Positions 1 to 6,900 of a stretch of DNA of 7,879 bases are shown piece by piece (the stretch's first letter is position 1; each line of letters begins with the position of its first letter). The stretch is taken from contig DATFMR010000086.1 in the NCBI GenBank assembly GCA_035266865.1, positions 1 to 7,879 on the forward strand, in the 5' to 3' direction. Source of the DNA: JAKAGZ01 sp035266865. GTDB taxonomy: Bacteria > Bacteroidota > Ignavibacteria > Ignavibacteriales > Ignavibacteriaceae. Below the pieces are notes generated by a model. The model did no database searches. It was given only the letters and a program-made list of their open reading frames with translations, and was not told the origin of the DNA. Made by a program: the position numbers and the translations under genes.

Positions 1-404
1 TGATCCCAGTTTCCCTCGGTTATCCACCTGTCTTCTTTTCCTTTTATATAATCTTTAAGTATTTGTATAAATTCAGCGCGGGACTTTGCAGGGTTTAGAT
101 CGAGCCCCGTAAGATAAAATCCCCCTGAAATAAAATGCGTATGTGCATCAATAAATCCCGGCATCATAAACCTGCCCTTAAGATCTATTACCTTTGTTTC
201 TTTATTTATAATTTTATTTGCATCTGCATTTGAACCGACAAAGAGGATTTTATTCCTCTCAATTACAACAGCTTCAGCCATTGGCTGCTTTTCATTAACG
301 GTATAAATTTTCCCGTTGATAAATGCAGTCTTTTCAAATTGTGCTTTGGTTGTTCCGGTAAAAAAAATAGCTACTAAAAAAAGAATCCCCGCCAGTTTTT
401 TCAT
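1..404 (-). CDS. Exported amidohydrolase, YtcJ/Amidohydro_3 type (N-terminal part, runs off window)
   Basis: Only the first 134 codons are present; the rest lies beyond base 1. Residues 1-21 form a signal peptide (MKKL, hydrophobic core, TKA before Gln22), so the enzyme is probably periplasmic or surface-bound. Residues 27-78 look like the small beta-sandwich typical of amidohydrolases (a 'NGKIYTV' strand, then 'AVVIERNKILFVG'). MPGFIDAHTHF at 81-91 supplies the HxH metal ligands His88 and His90. The LTGLDL (98-103) and W-ITEGNWD (127-134) stretches resemble YtcJ-like proteins, which are normally about 530-570 residues and hydrolyse C-N bonds of cyclic or amide substrates. The substrate cannot be inferred. 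The start at 404 is supported by the signal peptide and by GGAAGG (411-416) six bases upstream. It is divergent from bshB1 across a long gap. Family call is firm; subfamily is likely. Confidence 0.88.
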   Translation of the reverse strand, partial: MKKLAGILFLVAIFFTGTTKAQFEKTAFINGKIYTVNEKQPMAEAVVIERNKILFVGSNADANKIINKETKVIDLKGRFMMPGFIDAHTHFISGGFYLTGLDLNPAKSRAEFIQILKDYIKGKEDRWITEGNWD

Positions 405-927
405 TTTATGCCTTCCGGGTTTATAAATGAAATAGATTACAACAAAAAATTAAATAATTAAATCATCAAATTAAACTCACTTCTGTCCTTTGTCTGAATC
501 TATTGTAAGGAAGTGTAATTCCGGATCAACCCGGCTTTATAGAATCACTCAGCAACAACCATAAGTAATTTGCACTTGTCGGGTTTAAAAAGTATCAAGA
601 CAACAAATTAACATTCGTTCTTTTGTAAGCATAAAAATGATATTCCATATCGATATAAAATATCCGGTTAACTTTTGGTAAACTTTTGGTCAAGTTTTGG
701 TAAAAAAGTGTAACCTTGATACCTGTATTAATTCCATTGCAGTAGCCCTGTCCGGCAGCAGGGGGGATATTGAGATAAACAGAAAAGTCTGTAATCAATA
801 GCATCTTTTTTAGTTTATTTTTAAGTAAATAGTATTTTAGCAGGACTATATCTATTTTGGAATGATATAAAGAAATACTTAATTTTAATTCTTAAATATC
901 CAACTAACCAATATTCAATATTTTTTT
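405..927. other. Long divergent intergenic region (amidohydrolase / bshB1)
   Basis: This 523-base, AT-rich stretch separates two divergent genes and must hold both promoters. I see no convincing gene in it. The only longish open frame (595-804, minus) lacks a ribosome-binding site, resembles no family and overlaps the phased repeats. The notable content is the 11-bp tandem repeat at 670-702 and the imperfect inverted arms around it (666-676 with 704-715). Just before bshB1 the leader is almost all A/T, with AATATT twice (910-915, 917-922). No sigma-70-like or TAnnTTTG-type promoter stands out clearly; TATTTTGG at 853-860 is one mismatch from the Bacteroidota -7 element but lacks a good upstream partner. 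Confidence 0.75.
670..702. repeat. Three tandem 11-bp units with exact TTTTGGT heptamers (candidate regulator site)
   Basis: Units AACTTTTGGTA, AACTTTTGGTC and AAGTTTTGGTA follow each other without gaps. The heptamer TTTTGGT is exact at 673-679, 684-690 and 695-701, one DNA turn apart. Direct repeats with 11-bp phasing are the known footprint of OmpR/PhoB-type winged-helix activators and SARP-type regulators, which bind head-to-tail on one DNA face. The array is about 225 bp upstream of bshB1 and about 265 bp upstream of the amidohydrolase start, so either could be the target. That it is an operator is inference. Confidence 0.6.
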
Positions 928-1644
928 ATGAATCTTGATGTACTCGTTTTTGCTGCCCACCCTGATGATGCCGAACTCTCAATGGGAGGAACAATAGCAA
1001 AGTTTACTTCAAATAATCTGAAAGTGGGCATAATAGATTTTACCCGCGGCGAACTTGGAACTAGAGGTACTGCCGAAACAAGACAAAAAGAAGCTTTCCA
1101 GGCAGCAATAACTCTAAAAGCTGCTCTCAGGGAGAATCTTTATATCCCTGATGGAAATATAATGCGCAACCAGGAAAACCTGATGAAGGTTGTAATGGAA
1201 ATCAGAAAATACAAACCTAAAATAATCTTCGCACCATATTTTAATGACAGGCATCCGGATCATATAGATGCAAGTATAATAGTAAAAAAAGCAATGTTCC
1301 AGTCGGGTTTGCCAAAAGTAAAAACATTTGACAAAGAGGTTGCACAGGAAGCATATAGGCCTCAAAAACTTTTTTATTATATGCAGACCTACACTTTTAA
1401 GCCAACTTTTATTGTTGACATTACCGACACAATTGAGCAGAAAATGAAAGCCGTCCGGGCATTCAGCACACAGTTTTATGATCCCAAAAGCAGTGAGCCG
1501 GAAACTTTTATAAGCAGTCCGAGATTTTTAGATTATATAAAAACCCGCTCCAAGTTTTATGGATTCCAGATAAGGAAAGCATACGGAGAGCCGTTTTTTT
1601 GTGAGGAAGATATTGAGTTGGACCTGAAGAGTTATTTTCAATAA
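928..1644 (+). CDS. bshB1: Bacillithiol biosynthesis deacetylase BshB1 (PIG-L/LmbE family)
   Basis: Cytoplasmic zinc hydrolase that removes the acetyl group from GlcNAc-malate, giving GlcN-malate, the second step of bacillithiol synthesis. At 238 residues the length is normal. The zinc-site motif AHPDD is at residues 10-14 and HPDH at 109-112, making His11, Asp14 and His112 the predicted metal ligands and Asp13 the general base. This matches the Bacillus cereus homologue (His12, Asp15, His113) with a one-residue offset. TRGELGTRGT (39-48) with nearby Arg52, and the C-terminal YGF..RKAYGEPF (about 210-223), are hallmarks of the BshB1 branch rather than generic LmbE proteins. The ATG at 928 puts AHPDD at the usual distance from the N-terminus; there is no Shine-Dalgarno, only an A/T-rich leader. 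bshA and bshC are not in view. It converges on the receiver-kinase gene with 17 bp between stops. Confidence 0.93.
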   Translation: MNLDVLVFAAHPDDAELSMGGTIAKFTSNNLKVGIIDFTRGELGTRGTAETRQKEAFQAAITLKAALRENLYIPDGNIMRNQENLMKVVMEIRKYKPKIIFAPYFNDRHPDHIDASIIVKKAMFQSGLPKVKTFDKEVAQEAYRPQKLFYYMQTYTFKPTFIVDITDTIEQKMKAVRAFSTQFYDPKSSEPETFISSPRFLDYIKTRSKFYGFQIRKAYGEPFFCEEDIELDLKSYFQ

Positions 1645-1655
1645 AAATTTTTATT
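1640..1655. repeat. 16-bp perfect A/T palindrome between convergent stops
   Basis: AATAAAAATTTTTATT is self-complementary; it begins just before the bshB1 TAA (1642-1644) and ends before the stop of the convergent gene at 1662. It gives a T-rich run on both strands, so it might act as a weak bidirectional transcription end, but it has no G/C stem. In DNA this rich in A/T it could also be chance. Confidence 0.35.
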
Positions 1656-1661
1656 TAAGAA

Positions 1662-2738
1662 TTATTTTGAAGGTATAGAAGCTATAACGATTGTTTCTTT
1701 TTCATACTCGCTGTTAATAGTAAAATTTCCCCCGTGCATTTCAGTTAATTTTTTGCTAATGATCAATCCCAGTCCTGAACCCTGTTGTTCAAAACGATCC
1801 CTTTCAAACTGAATGTATGCCCCTATATTGTCTATTTGATCCGGTTTCATGCCGCGGCCTTTGTCTGCAACTATCAGGTTAAATCTTCCGTTTTCATTCT
1901 GAATTTTAACAGAAACTTTTGAACCCGCAGGTGAAAATTTGAAAGCGTTATCAACAATTTCCTCAATAAGAGTTTTGCTATCATCAAGCGACATTTTTAT
2001 TTCTGCATTCGACACATCGGTTTCAAGGTCTTCCTGTCTTTGATATTTTTTTGAAATCCTTTTTAACACGGATTCACTGAATTCCTTTGATACCTGCTTA
2101 ACACGTGCATCTATCTTTGCATTGGGTCCCTTACTGGCATGCATTTCGAGTCTCGTGTAGATAATAAAATTCTGGATCAGCCTGTGAAGCCTTAAACCGG
2201 ATTCATGAATTGTTTGAGCAAATTCAAAAACCTGGTCATCGTATATTTCCTTATGCTTGTCCATTAGTAATTGCGCATAACCAAGAATAGATATAAGTGG
2301 GGTGCGTAATTCATGTGGAAGTGACTGTGCTATATTATAAGTAAGTTTGCTGAGTTTATCTTTAACTTCCTTATTTTTAGCCAGTCTTGTATTAATTGCC
2401 TCAAGGAGGTCCTCATTCGTAAAGGGTTTGGTCAAATAATCATCTGCGCCAAGGGACATTCCCGTTCTAAAATCTTTTTTATCCACCATTGCACTGAGGA
2501 ATACGAACGGAATTGATGCAATACTGGGATCATCCCTCAGGCTCATTAAAACCTGGTGGCCGTTCATTTCCGGCATTTTAATATCGCAGATAATTATATC
2601 CGGGTGTGTTTTTTTTGCTGCAATTATTCCTTCCCGGCCGTTTGATGCTTGGTTGCAGGTAAAGCCTTCGGATTCGAGGAATTCCACTATTGATTCACGA
2701 ATGAGGTGTTCGTCTTCAATAACAAGAATTTTTTTCAT
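1662..2738 (-). CDS. Soluble hybrid protein: N-terminal receiver domain plus histidine kinase
   Basis: This 358-residue protein has no signal peptide or membrane segment and should be cytoplasmic. Residues 1-120 are a complete receiver domain: acidic pair Glu8/Asp9, phospho-acceptor Asp52 (CDIKMPEMNG), Ser82, Lys104 in KPF. A short charged linker leads to the dimerisation/phosphotransfer helices with H-box SLPHELRTPL (139-148, His142). The ATP-binding domain has the N-box around Asn264 (IVDNAFKFS), the G1 box DKGRGM (292-297), an F-like region (about 307-317) and the G2 box GSGLGL (320-325). All catalytic boxes look intact. The order receiver-then-kinase suggests a relay node: an upstream kinase would phosphorylate Asp52 and so tune kinase activity at His142. 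No output regulator or sensor is in view. Start choice is supported by AGGA at 2746-2749, seven bases from the ATG. It may be cotranscribed with the LolA-like gene 170 bp upstream, but the gap makes this uncertain. Confidence 0.95.
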   Translation of the reverse strand: MKKILVIEDEHLIRESIVEFLESEGFTCNQASNGREGIIAAKKTHPDIIICDIKMPEMNGHQVLMSLRDDPSIASIPFVFLSAMVDKKDFRTGMSLGADDYLTKPFTNEDLLEAINTRLAKNKEVKDKLSKLTYNIAQSLPHELRTPLISILGYAQLLMDKHKEIYDDQVFEFAQTIHESGLRLHRLIQNFIIYTRLEMHASKGPNAKIDARVKQVSKEFSESVLKRISKKYQRQEDLETDVSNAEIKMSLDDSKTLIEEIVDNAFKFSPAGSKVSVKIQNENGRFNLIVADKGRGMKPDQIDNIGAYIQFERDRFEQQGSGLGLIISKKLTEMHGGNFTINSEYEKETIVIASIPSK

Positions 2739-2908
2739 TTATTGTTCCTGTAGAAGTTAAATACATTTACGCAAAACATGCACCTCATCCTATGTGAAAT
2801 TAAGAATAAAGTTTGAATTAAAAAAATTTAATTTACATAAAAATTATCGATTATTATTTTTATAAAGAATCATTTTTAGCCGTGATTCAAAATACCTCTA
2901 CCTGTTTT
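2739..2908. other. 170-bp gap between the two minus-strand genes
   Basis: The stretch is A/T-rich and non-coding by eye. It holds the AGGA ribosome-binding site of the receiver-kinase gene (2746-2749) and a weak hairpin near the end of the LolA-like gene (2867-2888). A strong promoter is not evident; the size is enough for one, so the downstream gene may be transcribed independently. Confidence 0.5.
2867..2888 (-). terminator. Weak hairpin downstream of the LolA-like gene
   Basis: On the minus strand GAATCA (2888-2883) pairs perfectly with TGATTC (2872-2867) across a ten-base loop and is followed by TTTATAAAAAT. It lies 21 bases past the stop at 2909. The stem is only six base pairs and not G/C-rich, so termination would be leaky at best. 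Confidence 0.25.
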
Positions 2909-3610
2909 TTATTTTACTGGCATCTGAAATTCTTTGTCCGGCAGATCAACGTCCAGTTTTATGCCTCTAACAACCTGTGTACTTTTTACGCCGTTTTGGT
3001 CTATCTCGAATTTATATGGGAACGGTATTCCATTTACTTTTTTGTAATTACTAATAAATGTCGCTTTATTGATTGCCGGTTTTATAATTTTTGAAAACAA
3101 ATATGTTTTTGTGTCCACAAAAATAAAGGTTGAATCATCCGGAGTTGTTTTGCATTTCATCTTGTAGGCTTCCTTCCCTGAAACATTTTCTGTTCCTTCG
3201 TATGAAATTTTATATCCCTTATTTCTATAGCAGAAAAAATAGCCGTCTAGATTTGCCATAAATTTAATATCACGTAATTCTCTTCCGGTCAGCAACTCAG
3301 GATTCAGTATACTGTCAGCGGGTGATATAAACCAACCGGTATTTCCATCATAAGACTTTATTGAAGTAAATCCGTCTTTCTTTTCTTCAATTTTCATTTT
3401 GTCAGGTCTCTTATAATAAATTTTTTGTTGAATAAGGCCATCGGGAGTTGAAATATCTGATGAAATTATTATCGTTTGAACGCTGTTAAATAAATCCTGT
3501 TTTACCGCATCGAAATGCATATCAACAATTTCATCAACGGTTTGAGCTTGCATAGTTATTGAAAAGAATAAAACCGGTAAGATTAAAATCAAAAAAAATA
3601 GTTTTTTCAT
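2909..3610 (-). CDS. LolA-like exported protein (outer membrane lipoprotein-sorting family)
   Basis: A 233-residue precursor with a clear signal peptide (1-22; MKKLFF, hydrophobic core, MQA before Gln23), so the product is periplasmic. The rest fits the LolA/LolB-like half-barrel fold of the COG2834 type: an N-terminal helix, IYYKRPDK (64-71), YDGNTGWFI (87-95), VSGKEAYKMK (143-152), FVDTKTYLFSKI (164-175), NGIPFPYKFEI (193-203) and a closing FQMP (228-231). True LolA ferries lipoproteins from the inner to the outer membrane; proteins of this branch are often of unknown cargo, so I call the fold rather than the function. The frame stays open upstream to 3940, but the start at 3610 is chosen because AGGAGG (3615-3620) directly precedes it and a signal peptide follows. 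An alternative ATG at 3754 is discussed under findings. It is divergent from the Asp-box gene. Confidence 0.85.
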   Translation of the reverse strand: MKKLFFLILILPVLFFSITMQAQTVDEIVDMHFDAVKQDLFNSVQTIIISSDISTPDGLIQQKIYYKRPDKMKIEEKKDGFTSIKSYDGNTGWFISPADSILNPELLTGRELRDIKFMANLDGYFFCYRNKGYKISYEGTENVSGKEAYKMKCKTTPDDSTFIFVDTKTYLFSKIIKPAINKATFISNYKKVNGIPFPYKFEIDQNGVKSTQVVRGIKLDVDLPDKEFQMPVK

Positions 3611-3614
3611 AAAT

Positions 3615-3620
3615 CCTCCT
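3615..3620 (-). promoter_or_regulatory. Consensus ribosome-binding site AGGAGG deciding the LolA-like start
   Basis: On the minus strand AGGAGG-ATTT-ATG places a full Shine-Dalgarno consensus four bases before the ATG at 3610. This supports the short, signal-peptide-bearing form over the longer open frame reaching 3940. Confidence 0.85.
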
Positions 3621-3859
3621 GAATTTTGGAGAATAAGATTCGTAATGATTAATAATGCTGGGTGGGAATTTGGGGCCTGTGCTGATCTGAATGTATGTAA
3701 TTTGGAGAATTTTAGATTTGAATTTAAGTTTACTATTGTACTAAACCGGCACATTTGTTCCCCCTTAATATTGCCTTTTATAAAGTACTTAAAAAGAATA
3801 ATCATAGCAATATAATTGTGATAAATACCTGCCGTATTCAAATGCCACCCATCAGATTT

Positions 3860-3892
3860 TTGTTGTAAAAAGTAACTTATTTTTCTAATTTG
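3860..3892 (+). promoter_or_regulatory. Possible Bacteroidota-type promoter of the Asp-box gene
   Basis: TTGTTG (3860-3865) is followed after 20 bases by TAATTTG (3886-3892), which differs from the TAnnTTTG -7 element by one missing spacer base. This would give a leader of roughly 90 bases. The match is imperfect, and such words are common in A/T-rich DNA. Confidence 0.2.
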
Positions 3893-3981
3893 AAAAGAAA
3901 TTAAAAACTCTATAATTATTTCTTTCCTATTGATGCACATTTCAGGTTTTTTATCATATCAATTTTTAATAAATCTTTTAC

Positions 3982-3988
3982 AGGTGAT
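3982..3988 (+). promoter_or_regulatory. Ribosome-binding site AGGTGAT of the Asp-box gene
   Basis: AGGTGAT matches the 3' half of the full anti-Shine-Dalgarno complement (AAGGAGGTGAT) and ends two bases before the ATG at 3991. Together with the signal peptide that follows, it fixes the start. Confidence 0.75.
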
Positions 3989-3990
3989 TT

Positions 3991-6900
3991 ATGAAACAAT
4001 TTCTTAAAATTTTACTAATTCTCGCTTTTTTTATCTCTTCAGTTAACTTTGCACAGGACGAAAAGAAAGATGTGGAAAAAGATCCAATGAATTCTTCAAC
4101 ATTCAGCGGATTAAAATTAAGAAGTATCGGCCCGGCTTTTACATCGGGAAGGATTGCAGATTTTGCTGTTAATCCAAATAATCACAGCGAATATTATGTT
4201 GCAACTGCAAGCGGCAATATCTGGAAAACTGAAAACTCCGGCATAACTTTTAAACCGGTTTTTGATAAGTACGGTGCTTATTCAATTGGCTGCATAAGTA
4301 TCGATCCTAACAATCCTTATGTAGTCTGGACGGGAACAGGTGAGAATAATCATCAAAGAGCTCTTGGTTATGGAGACGGAGTTTATAAATCAACCGATGG
4401 GGGGAAAAGCTGGAAGAATATGGGATTGAAAGATTCTCGCCAGGTAGGTGGGATCGTAGTCGATCCCAGAAATTCAAATATAGTTTTTATAGCTGCTGAA
4501 GGATCTGCGTGGGGACCGGGGAGCGACAGGGGATTGTTTAAAACAATTGATGGCGGCAAAACCTGGAAAAAAGTTTTGAACATCAGTGAGAATACCGGCG
4601 TAAATAATATTGTGTACGATCCGAGAGATCCTGATGTAATGTATGCAACTTCTGAACAAAGAAGACGTCACGTATTTACAAAAATAGGGGGTGGGCCTGA
4701 ATCAAAAGTTTATAAATCAACCGACGGTGGAGAAACATGGGAAAAAATAATGAGCGGCTTGCCGAATGTTGATCTGGGAGGAATGGGTATTGCAGTTTCG
4801 CCTGTAAATCCGGATGTAATTTATTTGATTGTTGAAGCTGCAGAAGGTAAAAGCGGATTTTTCAGATCTACAAATCGTGGTGCAAGCTGGGAGAAAATGA
4901 GTGATTATGCGTCTTCTGGTCAATATTATAATGAAATTTATTGTGATCCCCAAAATGTAGATAAGGTATATTCAACGGAAACCAGGTCCCGCGTTACCCT
5001 TGATGGCGGTAAAACCTGGATGCCTGTTGGAAATAATAATCGTCACGTAGATGATCACGCTATGTGGATTGATCCTGATTTTACAGATCATTTTCTAATT
5101 GGTGGTGATGGGGGAGTTTATGAAACTTTTGATGGTGGAAAGAATTTTGATTTCAAGGAAAATTTACCGATCACCCAGTTTTATAGGGTAGCTGTAGATA
5201 ACACCGAACCTTTCTATTATGTGTACGGCGGAACACAGGACAATAACAGTATGGGTGGTCCTTCAGCAACTACTAGTCGCGACGGAATTGTAAACAGTGA
5301 CTGGTTTGTAACTAATGGTGGAGATGGATTCTGGAGTGCAATAGATCCGGTGGATCCAAATATTGTTTATGCTGAAGCTCAATACGGAAATATGGTTCGT
5401 TACGATAAAGCAAGTGGAGAGGCTGTGGATATCAGGCCTGAACCTGGAAAAGGTGAGCTTACATTTAAATGGAATTGGGACACTCCTTTATTCGTCAGCC
5501 CTCATAATCACAAGAGAATATACACGGCGGCAAATAAAATTTTTAGAAGTGATGACAGGGGAAACACCTGGACTGAAATAAGTGGTGATTTAACGACCCA
5601 GACAGATAGAAATACCTGGCCAGTAATGGGAAAATTCTGGAGTACTGATGCTGTAGCAAAAGATAAATCAACATCTCTCTGGGGCACAATAGTTTCATTA
5701 ACCGAATCCCCGGTAAAAGAAAATCTTTTGTACGCCGGAACTGATGACGGACTTATACAGGTTTCTGAAGATGCAAAAACATGGAGAAAAATTTCTGAAT
5801 TCCCCGGTGTTCCTCAGTATACCTATGTCTCTGATATTCAACCGTCAAAGTTTGATGAAAATATTGTCTTTGCAACTTTTAGTAATCTAAAACGTGATGA
5901 TTTTACTCCCTATGTTTTAAAGAGTACGGATAAAGGCAAATCGTGGGAATCAATTGCTTCGAACCTACCAAAGAATGGCTCGGCGCACACAATTCAGCAG
6001 GACTTTAAAAATCCTGGCCTGTTGTTTGTCGGTACAGAATTCGGAATTTTCTTTTCTGCAGATGGGGGCGGAAAATGGGTTCAGTTGAAAAATGGAATCC
6101 CAACTATTTCTGTTAAGGATATTGCAATACAGGAAAGAGAAAACGACCTGGTGCTTGCGACATTTGGAAGGGGATTTTATATACTTGATAATTATGAACC
6201 TTTACGAGAAACAAATAAGGATTTATTGAACAAGGACTCATATACGTTTCCGGTTAAAGATGCTTTGATGTACATTCAGACATCTGGAAAATACGGGCAG
6301 GGCTCAACCTATTTTAAAGCATCAAATCCTGAATACGGTGCAATATTTTCATATTATATTAAAGAAGTACCAAAAACACTAAAGCAAATAAGAAAGGAAA
6401 AAGAAAAAGAATTATTTAAAGAGGGCAAGCCAATTCCTCAGCCGTCAGATGAACAACTCCGAGCTGAAAAAAATGAAATTGCACCTTATCTTGTTTTTAA
6501 AATAACCGATGCATCCGGCAATGTTATAAGAAAAATTACAAAGGCAGCAGGGAAGGGAATTCAAAGAGAAAACTGGGATCTGCGATTCGAGAGTACATCA
6601 CCTGTTAAAGCTGCAAAGAATAAATTCAATCCTCTTGCCAGGGAAGGAAGTTCTACTCTTGTTATGCCGGGCAACTATACGGTAAGCATTTCAATGTTAA
6701 CAAGGGACAGTGTAATTCAAATTGGTACGCAAGAAATTTTTAAAGTTAATTCATTGAATAATACAACATTACCTACCGCAAAAAGGGATGAACTCGTTGC
6801 ATTCCAGCAAAAGGCAAATGAAATTGTTCGTACTGTAAGAGGTACTTATAATTTCCTGAATGATATGATTGATAAAGTCGCGGATATTAAACAGGCACTA

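Larger units (their letters stand above)
3611..3990. other. Divergent intergenic region (LolA-like / Asp-box gene)
   Basis: The 380 bases between two divergent genes for exported proteins must hold both promoters. On the minus strand the LolA-like leader (about 3621-3750) is strikingly poor in G and carries the 10-mer ATTCTCCAAA twice (3625-3634, 3701-3710). A second strong Shine-Dalgarno-like run, AAGGGGGAA, precedes an in-frame ATG at 3754. On the plus side a possible promoter is at 3860-3892 and AGGTGAT lies before the ATG at 3991. No separate gene is recognised. Confidence 0.6.

Noticed and set aside
595..804. 69-codon minus-strand open frame in the long intergenic region
   Set aside because: No ribosome-binding site and no family resemblance; it runs through the 11-bp phased repeats.
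1114..1365. 83-codon minus-strand open frame inside bshB1
   Set aside because: Antisense shadow of a well-conserved gene; composition (rich in Cys, Phe, Tyr) is typical of shadows.
2735..2779. 14-codon upstream open frame whose TGA overlaps the receiver-kinase ATG (ATGA)
   Set aside because: The arrangement is suggestive of coupling, but its GAGGTG is only one base from the ATG, too close to work well, and the main gene has its own AGGA.
2882..3094. 70-codon plus-strand open frame
   Set aside because: Antisense to the end of the LolA-like gene, with no ribosome-binding site or recognisable motif.
2909..3940. Full 343-codon version of the LolA-like gene starting at 3940
   Set aside because: Would place the signal peptide 110 residues inside the protein; AGGAGG and the MKK signal start at 3610 are far better.
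4383..4953. Three minus-strand open frames (4383-4583, 4474-4671, 4717-4953) inside the Asp-box gene
   Set aside because: They overlap each other and the well-supported gene; they are shadows of its repetitive codon pattern.
5363..5581. 72-codon plus-strand open frame in another frame of the Asp-box gene
   Set aside because: Nested in a well-supported gene, with no start signal or family match.
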